This document shows positions 27,384 through 34,888 of a stretch of DNA of 64,000 bases, piece after piece (within the stretch, counting starts at the first letter, position 1; each line of letters opens with the position of its first letter). Under the pieces are notes generated by a model that was given only the letters and a program-made list of their open reading frames with translations, did no database searches and was not told where the DNA came from. Source of the DNA: Mycolicibacterium moriokaense (lineage in GTDB: Bacteria > Actinomycetota > Actinomycetes > Mycobacteriales > Mycobacteriaceae); assembly GCF_003347205.1 (NCBI RefSeq), contig NZ_QQBJ01000015.1, forward strand, positions 87,100 through 151,099, given 5' to 3'. Made by a program: the position numbers and the translations under genes.

Positions 27384-28160
27384 TCAGCCACCGAGTGCGG
27401 CGGCCTCGGCCTCCATGGCTGCGGCCTGATTGAGCATGTTCTGCACCTGGGCGTCGGCCGCGATCCGCTCGGGAGAACCGGGAAGCAGCAGGGTGTTGTT
27501 GGCCGCCTGGTTGTTGGCCTGCTGACGAAGCACCGCGGCGTTGCTCTTCAAGGTGGCGGCCTTCTGCTGGTTCGCTGCCTTTTCGGCGGCGGCCTTCTCG
27601 GCGGCAGCTTTCTCTGCGGCGGCCTTCTCGGCGGCGGCCTTGGCGTCGGCCTCGGCCTTCGCCTTGGCTTCTGCTTCCGCCTTGGCCTGATCGTCACTCT
27701 GGTTCTGCGTCTGCGTCTGGTTCTGCACCGGGACCTGCTGCACCGGGACCTGCTGCACCGGGACCTGCTGGACTGGCGCCTGCTTGACCGGGGCCTGCTG
27801 CACGACCGGAGCCGGGATCGTGACGACGCGGGGGGCGGGGTTGTTGACGACCACCGGGGCGCTCGGCGACGACGTGGTGCCCAGCGACGGGATGTTGATC
27901 TCCGAGGGGATGTTGAACACCGTGCTCGGGGTGCTCTGCGCATTGGCGTTCTGCACGTCCGTGTTCTTCATGCCGACCACCAGCGCGAAGGCACCGATCC
28001 CGATGGCCAGCAGCGCCAGCGCGCCCGCCGCCATCTTCATGCCCGAACCGGAGTTCTGCGGTGCGACCGGCATCGGCGCGTACTGCGGCTGCGGGACGGG
28101 CGCGTAGTAGGTGTTCGGCTGGGCGTAGTAGCTGTGCTGGGGGGCGTAGGTGCTGTTCAT
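27384..28160 (-). CDS. Single-pass membrane protein with Pro/Gln and Ala/Lys/Glu repeats
   Basis: A 258-residue protein of unrecognised family. Residues 1-40 are Tyr/Pro/Gln-rich (cytosolic), residues 42-64 form one membrane helix (AAGALALLAIGIGAFALVVG), then a Pro/Val-rich stretch with four QQVPV-type repeats, an acidic/basic alanine helix with tandem AAAEK units (a likely coiled coil, about residues 155-205) and a Gln/Ala-rich tail. It looks like an envelope-spanning structural protein. AGGAGAG precedes the ATG. Repeat copy number may vary between strains. Confidence 0.8.
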   Translation of the reverse strand: MNSTYAPQHSYYAQPNTYYAPVPQPQYAPMPVAPQNSGSGMKMAAGALALLAIGIGAFALVVGMKNTDVQNANAQSTPSTVFNIPSEINIPSLGTTSSPSAPVVVNNPAPRVVTIPAPVVQQAPVKQAPVQQVPVQQVPVQQVPVQNQTQTQNQSDDQAKAEAEAKAKAEADAKAAAEKAAAEKAAAEKAAAEKAANQQKAATLKSNAAVLRQQANNQAANNTLLLPGSPERIAADAQVQNMLNQAAAMEAEAAALGG

Positions 28161-28248
28161 GATCTCTCCTGTGGGTGTGTGGCTGCCCTGTTTGGGCTGC
28201 TCTCACGGGTAGGAGCGCTGGGCCCACGGCACTCGCACACTTTTTGGG

Positions 28249-28267
28249 AAAACTTTTTGAAAGTTTT
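28249..28267. promoter_or_regulatory. AT-rich inverted repeat between divergent genes
   Basis: AAAACTTT-TTG-AAAGTTTT lies in a 35-bp A+T island (28239-28269) with two ACTTTTTG direct repeats 12 bp apart. It is centrally placed in the 203-bp gap between the 28160 and 28364 genes. The function is unknown; a protein-binding or DNA-bending site is possible. Confidence 0.4.
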
Positions 28268-28278
28268 TTCGCCCGGCT

Positions 28279-28306
28279 TGTCGATTCCGCCCGGTTGCCG
28301 TTCGAC
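28279..28306 (+). promoter_or_regulatory. Candidate ECF42-type promoter
   Basis: TGTCGA (28279-28284), 18 nt, then CGAC (28303-28306). The recalled ECF42 consensus is -35 TGTCGA and -10 CGA/TC. It drives toward the YCII/DGPF gene at 28364, the canonical ECF42 target class. A second TGTCGA sits at 28308. Confidence 0.5.
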
Positions 28307-28363
28307 GTGTCGACGAGGGCACGATGAGCGTGCCCCTTCACCACCCGTTCGAAGGAGACAGAA

Positions 28364-28831
28364 ATGTCGCGCTACATGCTGATCATGCGGTCCACCCCTG
28401 AGGCCGAGGCCGCCATGGAAGAGGCCAATATCGACTTCAGCGAGATCATCGAGTCGATGGGCCGCTTCAACGAGGAGCTCATCAAGGCCGGTGTGATGCT
28501 GGCCGGCGAGGGTCTGACCGGGCCGGAGGAAGGCTTCGTCGTCGACTTCAGCGCCGATCCGCCCGTTGTCACCGACGGCCCGTACGCCGAGGCAAAGGAG
28601 CTTTTCAACGGGTTCTGGATCCTCGACGTGTCGTCGAAGGAGGAGGCCAAGCAGTGGGCCCAGCGGGTCCCGTTGGGCAAGGGCGTCACGCTCGAGGTGC
28701 GTCGGGTCTCGGAGACCGCGGAGTTCCCGCAGGACAATCCGTGGGTCCAGAAGGAGATCCGCTGGAAGGCCGACCTCGCCGAGAAGGTCGCCGCGCAGGC
28801 GCGCGCGGACGCCGACAAGTACGCGGGCTGA
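28364..28831 (+). CDS. YCII/DGPF-domain protein
   Basis: A 155-residue protein of the YciI/DGPF family: MSRYMLIMRS at the N-terminus and the diagnostic TDGPYAEAKELFNGFWILDV near residue 71. Biochemical function is unclear; YciI-type folds are dimeric alpha-beta proteins, some with dehydrochlorinase-like activity. AAGGAGA precedes the ATG. DGPF genes are typical partners of ECF42 sigma factors, and one is encoded 6 kb downstream (34889). Confidence 0.88.
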   Translation: MSRYMLIMRSTPEAEAAMEEANIDFSEIIESMGRFNEELIKAGVMLAGEGLTGPEEGFVVDFSADPPVVTDGPYAEAKELFNGFWILDVSSKEEAKQWAQRVPLGKGVTLEVRRVSETAEFPQDNPWVQKEIRWKADLAEKVAAQARADADKYAG

Positions 28832-28837
28832 CTGTGC

Positions 28838-28886
28838 GATTTCGGCGCGCTGGGTCACGTTGAGGGTGACCAGCCGCGCCGAAATC
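28838..28886. terminator. Long imperfect palindrome, probable bidirectional terminator
   Basis: Arms of about 21 nt (GATTTCGGCGCGCTGGGTCAC with its near-complement) surround a 7-nt loop. It lies between the YCII gene and a convergent small ORF. The sequence differs from the 2339/2857/30734 family. Confidence 0.6.
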
Positions 28887-28887
28887 A

Positions 28888-29019
28888 TTACCTGGCGCGG
28901 ATCCGGATGGGTCCGCGCCAGGTCGCGTCCGGGTCGACGACGTCGCCGCCCTGCGTGATGACGACCGCGCCCTCGCGGGCCAGGTCCAGGATCACTTCCC
29001 GCAGCTGCTGCTCGCTCAC
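28888..29019 (-). CDS. Possible 43-residue protein
   Basis: A short frame beginning GTG AGC at 29019 encodes MSEQQLREVILDLAREG, then VVITQGGDVVDPDATWRG and a basic end RIRAR. The regular amphipathic helix and strand pattern, and the tidy stop just before a palindrome, argue for a real small gene. No good ribosome binding site is seen and I do not recognise the family. It diverges from fadD8. Confidence 0.5.
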   Translation of the reverse strand: MSEQQLREVILDLAREGAVVITQGGDVVDPDATWRGPIRIRAR

Positions 29020-29060
29020 GTCTAGGGAGAGCCCCTTTTCCCGGCCCTTGAAACCATTTC

Positions 29061-29074
29061 TGTAACACGTTCTA
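29061..29074. promoter_or_regulatory. KstR-like operator overlapping the fadD8 promoter
   Basis: TGTAACACGTTCTA fits the recalled KstR consensus TNNAACNNGTTNNA at every fixed position. Its last two bases overlap TAATCT (29073-29078), the -10 lying 6 nt before the fadD8 ATG, so bound repressor would block initiation. Confidence 0.55.
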
Positions 29075-29084
29075 ATCTGAAGTC

Positions 29085-30728
29085 ATGACCACGGTTGATG
29101 TTTCCTCGCGCGAGCGCTCGTCAGATGACTTGCTGCGCCATCCCCTGCACTCCGGCCACCTGACCGTCGGCGCGCTCAAGCGCAACAAGGACAAGCCGGT
29201 GCTGTTCCTCGGCGACACCACGCTGACCGGTGGCGAGCTCGCCGACCGCATCAGCTGCTACATCCAGGCCTTCGAGGCGCTCGGCGCGGGCACCGGCGTC
29301 GCCACCGGCCTGCTCTCCCTGAACCGGCCCGAGGTGCTGATGATCCTCGGCGCCGGGCAGACGCAGGGCTACCGCCGCACGGCACTGCACCCTCTCGGAT
29401 CGCTGGACGACCACGCGTACGTGCTCAACGACGCAGGCGTGACGTCGCTGATCATCGACCCGAACCCGATGTTCGTCGAGCGTGCCCGCGGACTTCTGGA
29501 GAAGGTGCCCGGCCTCAAGCAGGTGCTGACGATCGGGCCGGTGCCCGACGCGCTGGCCGACAGCGACGTCACTGCGGTGGATCTGACCGCCGAGGCCGCC
29601 AAGTATGCGCCGAAGCCGCTGGTCGCCGCCGATCTGCCCGCCGACCACATCGGTGGCATGGCCTACACGGGCGGCACCACCGGCAAGCCCAAGGGCGTCA
29701 TCGGCACAGTGCAGTCCATCACCACGATGACCACGATTCAGCTCGCCGAGTGGGAGTGGCCCGAGCGGCCCAAGTTCCTGATGTGCACACCGCTGTCGCA
29801 CGCGGGCGCGGCGTTCTTCGTGCCGACGATCATCAAGGGTGGCGAACTCGTGGTGCTCACCAAGTTCGATCCGGCCGAGGTGCTGCGCACCATCGAGGAG
29901 CAGAAGATCACGGCGACGATGCTGGTGCCGTCGATGATCTACGCGCTGATGGATCACCCCGACTCGCACACGCGCGACCTGTCGTCGCTGGAGACCGTGT
30001 ACTACGGCGCGTCCGCGATGAACCCGGTGCGGCTCAAGGAGGCCATCGCCCGCTTCGGCCCGATCTTCGCCCAGTACTACGGCCAGTCCGAGGCGCCGAT
30101 GGTGATCACCTACCTGCCCAAGGGCGATCACGACGAGAAGCGCCTCACCTCGTGCGGACGCCCGACGGTGTTCGCGCGCACCGCGCTGCTCGACGAGAAA
30201 GGCAACCAGGTGCCCCAGGGCGACGTCGGCGAGATCTGCGTGTCCGGCCCGCTGGTGTCGGGCGGCTACTGGAACAAGCCGGAGGCGACGGCCGAGACCT
30301 TTCGCGACGGCTGGATGCACACCGGCGACCTGGCCCGCGAGGACGAAGAGGGCTACTGGTACATCGTCGACCGCACCAAGGACATGATCGTCACGGGCGG
30401 CTTCAACGTGTTCCCGCGCGAGGTGGAAGACGTTGTGGCCGAGCATCCTTCGGTCGCCCAGGTCTGCGTCATCGGCACCCCCGACGAGAAGTGGGGCGAG
30501 GCGGTGACCGCCGTCATCGTGCTGCGGCCCGACGTGCCCAGCGACGACGAGGCCGTCGCGCAGGTGACCGCGGAGATCCAGGCCGCGGTCAAGGACCGCA
30601 AGGGGTCGGTGCAGTCGCCGAAGCAGGTCATCGTCGTCGACTCGGTGCCGGTGACCGCGCTGGGCAAGCCGGACAAGAAGGCCGTCCGCGCCCAGTTCTG
30701 GGAGGGCGCCGGCCGCGCCGTCGGCTGA
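29085..30728 (+). CDS. fadD8: Long-chain acyl-CoA synthetase FadD8
   Basis: ATP-dependent acyl-CoA ligase (or acyl-AMP ligase) of 547 residues, orthologous in position to recalled Rv0551c. The P-loop YTGGTTGKPKG is at residues 194-204, then YYGQSEAP, the TGDLAREDEEGYWYIVDRTKD motif near residue 410, and the catalytic lysine in TALGKPDKKA near the end. It lacks the insertion typical of FAALs as far as I can see. TAATCT 6 nt before the ATG indicates a leaderless message, overlapped by a KstR-like box, which suggests induction by sterol or fatty-acid CoA esters. Confidence 0.9.
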   Translation: MTTVDVSSRERSSDDLLRHPLHSGHLTVGALKRNKDKPVLFLGDTTLTGGELADRISCYIQAFEALGAGTGVATGLLSLNRPEVLMILGAGQTQGYRRTALHPLGSLDDHAYVLNDAGVTSLIIDPNPMFVERARGLLEKVPGLKQVLTIGPVPDALADSDVTAVDLTAEAAKYAPKPLVAADLPADHIGGMAYTGGTTGKPKGVIGTVQSITTMTTIQLAEWEWPERPKFLMCTPLSHAGAAFFVPTIIKGGELVVLTKFDPAEVLRTIEEQKITATMLVPSMIYALMDHPDSHTRDLSSLETVYYGASAMNPVRLKEAIARFGPIFAQYYGQSEAPMVITYLPKGDHDEKRLTSCGRPTVFARTALLDEKGNQVPQGDVGEICVSGPLVSGGYWNKPEATAETFRDGWMHTGDLAREDEEGYWYIVDRTKDMIVTGGFNVFPREVEDVVAEHPSVAQVCVIGTPDEKWGEAVTAVIVLRPDVPSDDEAVAQVTAEIQAAVKDRKGSVQSPKQVIVVDSVPVTALGKPDKKAVRAQFWEGAGRAVG

Positions 30729-30733
30729 TTCGG

Positions 30734-30801
30734 CACCGCGAGCGTGCACAGAATGCCAACATTTGGCGGCGTGTCGTGTGCAAACACGCACGCTCGCGGG
30801 G
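30734..30801 (+). repeat. Dispersed palindromic repeat, copy 3
   Basis: Arms CCGCGAGCGTGC and GCACGCTCGCGG enclose a core containing GGCGTGTCGTGTGCAAACAC, identical to copy 2 at 2857. It lies between convergent fadD8 and the kinase gene. Confidence 0.8.
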
Positions 30802-30819
30802 CAAGGTGACCTGCTCGCG

Positions 30820-31416
30820 CTAGAGGGTGAGCACCAGATCCGCATTGCCGCGGCAGCTTTCGATGCGCGCGGCGTTGTGCTCGTCGACATCGCGTACCCA
30901 CGCCTCGGCGTCGTCGGCCGACTTGCCGAACTCGACGTGCCTGGCGACCAGGCGACGACGCCGCTCCTGCGCCGCCACGTCGACGAACCACACCTCCGTC
31001 AGCATTTCGCGAACCGACGGCCATGGCGGCTGGTCGTCGAGCAGGTAATTGCCTTCGGTGACAACGAGTCTCGTCGAGGGCGGCACCGGAATGCTGCCCG
31101 CGATCGGCTGTTCGAGATCGCGGTCGAACGCCGGCGCGTAGATCGTCTGCGGCGGCGCCAGGCGGATGCGCTCCAAAAGCGCGCGGTAGCCGTCGACGTC
31201 GAAGGTGTCGATCGCGCCCTTGCGATCCAACCGATCGAGCCGACGCAGTTCCACGTCGGCCAGATGGAACCCGTCCATCGGGATGTGGACGGCATCGTCG
31301 AACGACGACACGATGGCCTTCGCCACGCTTGTCTTGCCCGCGCCGGGCGGCCCGCTGATGCCCAGCAGCACTCGCCGTTGCCGGGCGAGAAGCGCCTCGA
31401 CGCGAGCAGTGTCCAC
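30820..31416 (-). CDS. P-loop kinase, phosphoribulokinase/uridine kinase-like
   Basis: A 198-residue nucleoside/sugar kinase-type protein. Walker A GISGPPGAGKTS is at residues 19-30, followed by MDGFHLADVEL and DTFDVDGYRALLERI, the pattern of the uridine kinase/fructose kinase-like group. The acceptor is unknown. TATGGT (31428-31423) lies 6 nt before the GTG at 31416, so it may have its own leaderless promoter, although it is only 21 bp after the PPK2 gene on the same strand. Confidence 0.85.
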   Translation of the reverse strand: MDTARVEALLARQRRVLLGISGPPGAGKTSVAKAIVSSFDDAVHIPMDGFHLADVELRRLDRLDRKGAIDTFDVDGYRALLERIRLAPPQTIYAPAFDRDLEQPIAGSIPVPPSTRLVVTEGNYLLDDQPPWPSVREMLTEVWFVDVAAQERRRRLVARHVEFGKSADDAEAWVRDVDEHNAARIESCRGNADLVLTL

Positions 31417-31437
31417 CCCGGCACCATAGACCGCCCG

Positions 31438-32322
31438 TCAATCGGTTTCGCTGAGCAACCGGCGCTTGGCCTCCGCCAACTCGCGTTTCGCGGCGCCGCT
31501 GATCCGGGGATATTGCGGGTTCAGCCGCTGCAGCGTTTCCATCAGCACAGCCGACGTCGACAAGTGGCTGAACCACTTGTGGTCGGCGGGGATCACGTGC
31601 CAAGGCGCCCATGCCGTGCTGGTGTTCCCGAGCATGTCTTCGACGGCCCGCCGGTAATCGTCCCAGAACCCTCGCTCTGCGAGATCGTCCACCGAGAACT
31701 TCCAGTTCTTCTCAGGTTCGTCGATGCGCTGCAGGAAGCGGCGTTTCTGTTCGCGTTTGGAGACGTTGAGGAAGAGCTTGACGATGATGGTCCCGTTGTC
31801 GGTCAGATGGCGTTCCCAGTCATTGATGTCGCGGAAGCGCCGCTGCCAAATCCCTTTGGTGTCAAGCATTGCGGTGGCCGGCCACAGCAGCTCGGGATGC
31901 ACCCGGGTGACCAGGACATTCTCGTAGTGCGACCGGTTGAAGACCGCGATTCGGCCCAGTTCGGGCAGCGCTTCGTTGTGCCGCCACAGGAAATCGTGGG
32001 CGCGCTCCGTCGCCGACGGTGCTTTGAAGCTGTGGACGTCGACACCTTCGGGGTTCAGCCCGCTCATGACGTGTTTGATCGTGCCGTCCTTGCCCGCCGC
32101 GTCGATGGCCTGCAGAACGATCAGCAGCGCGCGGTCGGCCTGCGCGAAGAATCGGTCCTGCAGGTCCGCCAGGGTGGCGGTCATGTCGGCCAACTCGGCG
32201 AGACCGGCCTTCTTGCCGAGCTTCCTGTCGCGACGTCCCGCGTCGAAGTCCTTGACGAGGTCCACGCTGCTGCCCGGCTCGACCCGCGTCGCCTCCGCCA
32301 GCCTCATCCATCGCTCGCTCAC
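31438..32322 (-). CDS. Polyphosphate kinase 2 family protein
   Basis: Single-domain PPK2 of 294 residues that transfers phosphate between polyphosphate and nucleotides. Walker A-like QAIDAAGKDGTIKHV near residue 70, FNRSHYENVLVTRV near residue 125, and the lid segment KREQKRRFLQRI near residue 183 are visible. Single-domain PPK2 enzymes usually make NTP or NDP from polyphosphate. The GTG start overlaps the stop of the P-type ATPase upstream (GTGA), an unusual and tight coupling. Confidence 0.9.
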   Translation of the reverse strand: MSERWMRLAEATRVEPGSSVDLVKDFDAGRRDRKLGKKAGLAELADMTATLADLQDRFFAQADRALLIVLQAIDAAGKDGTIKHVMSGLNPEGVDVHSFKAPSATERAHDFLWRHNEALPELGRIAVFNRSHYENVLVTRVHPELLWPATAMLDTKGIWQRRFRDINDWERHLTDNGTIIVKLFLNVSKREQKRRFLQRIDEPEKNWKFSVDDLAERGFWDDYRRAVEDMLGNTSTAWAPWHVIPADHKWFSHLSTSAVLMETLQRLNPQYPRISGAAKRELAEAKRRLLSETD

Positions 32323-34736
32323 CGTCGCACCCCGACTTTTCTGTCGAGCCGACGGTAGGTGGCGAGCTTGATCCGGTCTTCGACCAGGAACCAGAACAAC
32401 GCATAGCCCCACACCACCGCCGCCCAACCCCAGCCCAGCGGTGTCATCAGCAGCCCGCAGACCGCGATCGCCGTAGCGATGGCCTGGGTACCGACCACCG
32501 CGCCGACCAGAACGGGCGCGGGCGCCGGCCGCTTCCAGAACGGGCCGCGGCTGCGGGTGACGAACACCGTCAGATGTCCGGACACCGACAGCTTGAGGTA
32601 GATCAGTGTGCGAATCAGATCGTGGTCGGCGTGAAACACTTTGTCCGCCAAAACGAACAGCAGGAACGTTTCGGCCACTCCCAGCACGCCCAGCACGGTC
32701 GCCACGGTGAGCACCCCGCGCATGTCCCATGCGGCGGGCTCGTGCGACCCACGTACGCGGTCGTAGGCGATCGCCAGGATGGCGCCGTCATTGAGGAGCG
32801 CCAGGAACACGATCATCACCGCGGTGACGGGGAAGAAGTTCATGAACACGATGGCCAGCACGATCAGCAGCAGCACCCGAATCGTCTCGGCGATCCGGTA
32901 GGTCGCATAGCTGGTCATCCGCGCGAAGATCTGGCGAGCCTGGCGGATCGCATGCACGATCACCGACAGGCCCGGGCTCAGCAGCACCACGTCGGCGGCC
33001 GCGCGCGCCGCGTCGGTGGCGCCGGCCACAGCGATCCCGGTGTCGGCCTGCTTGAGGGCCGGGGCGTCGTTGACGCCGTCCCCGGTCATCCCCACGATGT
33101 GGCCGCCGGCCTGCAGCAATCGCACGATGCGGTACTTGTGTTCCGGGAACACCTGCGCGAACCCATCGGCGGCTTCCACCCGGCGGGTCAGCTCGGCATC
33201 GTCGGCGCCGTCGTCGAGGCTCGCGGCGTCCAGAATGTGCTCGCCCAAACCGACCTGGCGCGCGATCTCCCGGCCGATCGCCACCTGATCCCCGGTGACC
33301 ATCTTGACGTCGATGCCGAGTTCCTTTGCAGCGCTGATGGTCTCGGCAGAGTCCTCGCGAGGCGGATCGGCCAGCGCCAACACCCCGATCAGCCGCCAGC
33401 GATTGTCGTCGTCGGTGCGGGCGACCCCCAGCGACCGGTAGCCGCGGTCGGCGAATCCGTCGACCACCCCACCCACCTGGGCGGCTGCGCCGTCGCCGTC
33501 GCACAGTTCGGCGATGACCTGCGGGGCTCCCTTGCTGACGGAAAACCGCTCGCCATCAGGCGATCTCACGGATGCTTCGGTGCGCTTTCGCACCGGATCG
33601 AACGGGGTGAACGCCTCGACGAAGCCGACCTGCGGACCGCCCGCGGCCGCGAGAATCGCGGCGTCGATGGGATCGTTGTCCTCAGCGCGCGACGCCAGCG
33701 CCGCCGCGGCCAGTAGATCCTGCTCGCCGACGCCGGGTGCAACCCAGCTGCCGGTCAGCGCGAGACGATTCTGTGTCAGGGTGCCCGTTTTGTCGGAGCA
33801 CAGCATGTCCATGCCGCCGAGTTCTTCGATGGCGGGCAGATGGCTGACCACCGCTTGATGACGGGCCAGCTGCCGGGCGCCGACGGCCATCGTCACCGAC
33901 AGCACCGCGGGCAGCGCGACGGGCACCGACGCGATCGTCACGACGAGGGCGAACTCCAGCGTCTGCAGTACCGGATTGCCGCGCACCAGAGACACCACCA
34001 CCGTCAAGGTGACCAGCGCCGCCGCCATCGCGATGAGATAGTTGCCGATCCGCAGCACCGCGCGCTGGAAATGGCTTACCGTGCCCGCGGTTTCAACCAG
34101 CGCGGTGGTTCTGCCCATGAACGACGACGCCCCCGTCGCATATACCACTGCATCGCTCTCGCCGCGCACCAGGACCGACCCGGAATACAGCACCTGGCCC
34201 AGCCCGCGGGACACCGCCAGAGATTCGCCCGTCAACGCGGACTGGTCCACCGCCAGGGTGACATCGTCGAGTATCCGCAGATCGGCGGGAACCACGTCAC
34301 CCAGCCGCACCCGCACCACGTCGCCCGGCACCAGCTCGCGCACTCCGACGGTGGCCCACGCACCGTCGCGCCGCACCCGCGCGGTGGATGCCAGCCGCTG
34401 TTTGAGCGCGGCGATCGCGTTGGCGGCCTGGTGCTCTTCGACGAACGCCACCACGCCGTTCATCATCAGCAGCACCGCGACGATCGCCGCGTCGGTCCAG
34501 TGCCGGGCCGCCAGCGACAACAGCAGCGCGGCCTCGATCATCCACGGAATCGGCGCCCAGAAGTACGAGAAGAAGGCCAACACCGGATTGCGATGCGCCT
34601 CGGCGATCTCGTTCGCGCCGTAACGTTGCACCCTTCGCTGCGCCTCGGTGGTGGTCAAACCCTCTGCGGAGCTTTGCAATTCGCGCAGCACCGTGGGCAG
34701 CGAGACCTCAGTCAGCGGTTCGGCGCTCTGAGCCAC
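32319..34736 (-). CDS. P3A-type (proton-efflux) P-type ATPase
   Basis: Plasma-membrane H+-ATPase-type pump of 805 residues. Phosphorylated Asp315 in CSDKTGTLTQN, actuator LTGES near residue 168, PVALP at 272-276 in M4, hinge MTGDGVNDAPALKQADTGIAV, and LLNDG in M6 are all typical of fungal/plant and archaeal proton pumps rather than Ca or Cu pumps. Several trailing membrane helices are present. The GTG at 34736 has AAAGGA upstream. It heads an operon with PPK2 and a P-loop kinase. Confidence 0.9.
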   Translation of the reverse strand: MAQSAEPLTEVSLPTVLRELQSSAEGLTTTEAQRRVQRYGANEIAEAHRNPVLAFFSYFWAPIPWMIEAALLLSLAARHWTDAAIVAVLLMMNGVVAFVEEHQAANAIAALKQRLASTARVRRDGAWATVGVRELVPGDVVRVRLGDVVPADLRILDDVTLAVDQSALTGESLAVSRGLGQVLYSGSVLVRGESDAVVYATGASSFMGRTTALVETAGTVSHFQRAVLRIGNYLIAMAAALVTLTVVVSLVRGNPVLQTLEFALVVTIASVPVALPAVLSVTMAVGARQLARHQAVVSHLPAIEELGGMDMLCSDKTGTLTQNRLALTGSWVAPGVGEQDLLAAAALASRAEDNDPIDAAILAAAGGPQVGFVEAFTPFDPVRKRTEASVRSPDGERFSVSKGAPQVIAELCDGDGAAAQVGGVVDGFADRGYRSLGVARTDDDNRWRLIGVLALADPPREDSAETISAAKELGIDVKMVTGDQVAIGREIARQVGLGEHILDAASLDDGADDAELTRRVEAADGFAQVFPEHKYRIVRLLQAGGHIVGMTGDGVNDAPALKQADTGIAVAGATDAARAAADVVLLSPGLSVIVHAIRQARQIFARMTSYATYRIAETIRVLLLIVLAIVFMNFFPVTAVMIVFLALLNDGAILAIAYDRVRGSHEPAAWDMRGVLTVATVLGVLGVAETFLLFVLADKVFHADHDLIRTLIYLKLSVSGHLTVFVTRSRGPFWKRPAPAPVLVGAVVGTQAIATAIAVCGLLMTPLGWGWAAVVWGYALFWFLVEDRIKLATYRRLDRKVGVRR

Positions 34737-34888
34737 GATCGGTCCTTTCAGCCGGAAACGACGCGTGAACCGGCACGGGCGTCGGCGCGTCGGCCGCGGA
34801 CCGTTTCCAGGGTCGCACCGCCGAGCGGACGGGGGTAGGGCCGGAGGTCCCGAGCCTGCGGGTGCACCGTCCTCGGCACAATGGGGAC

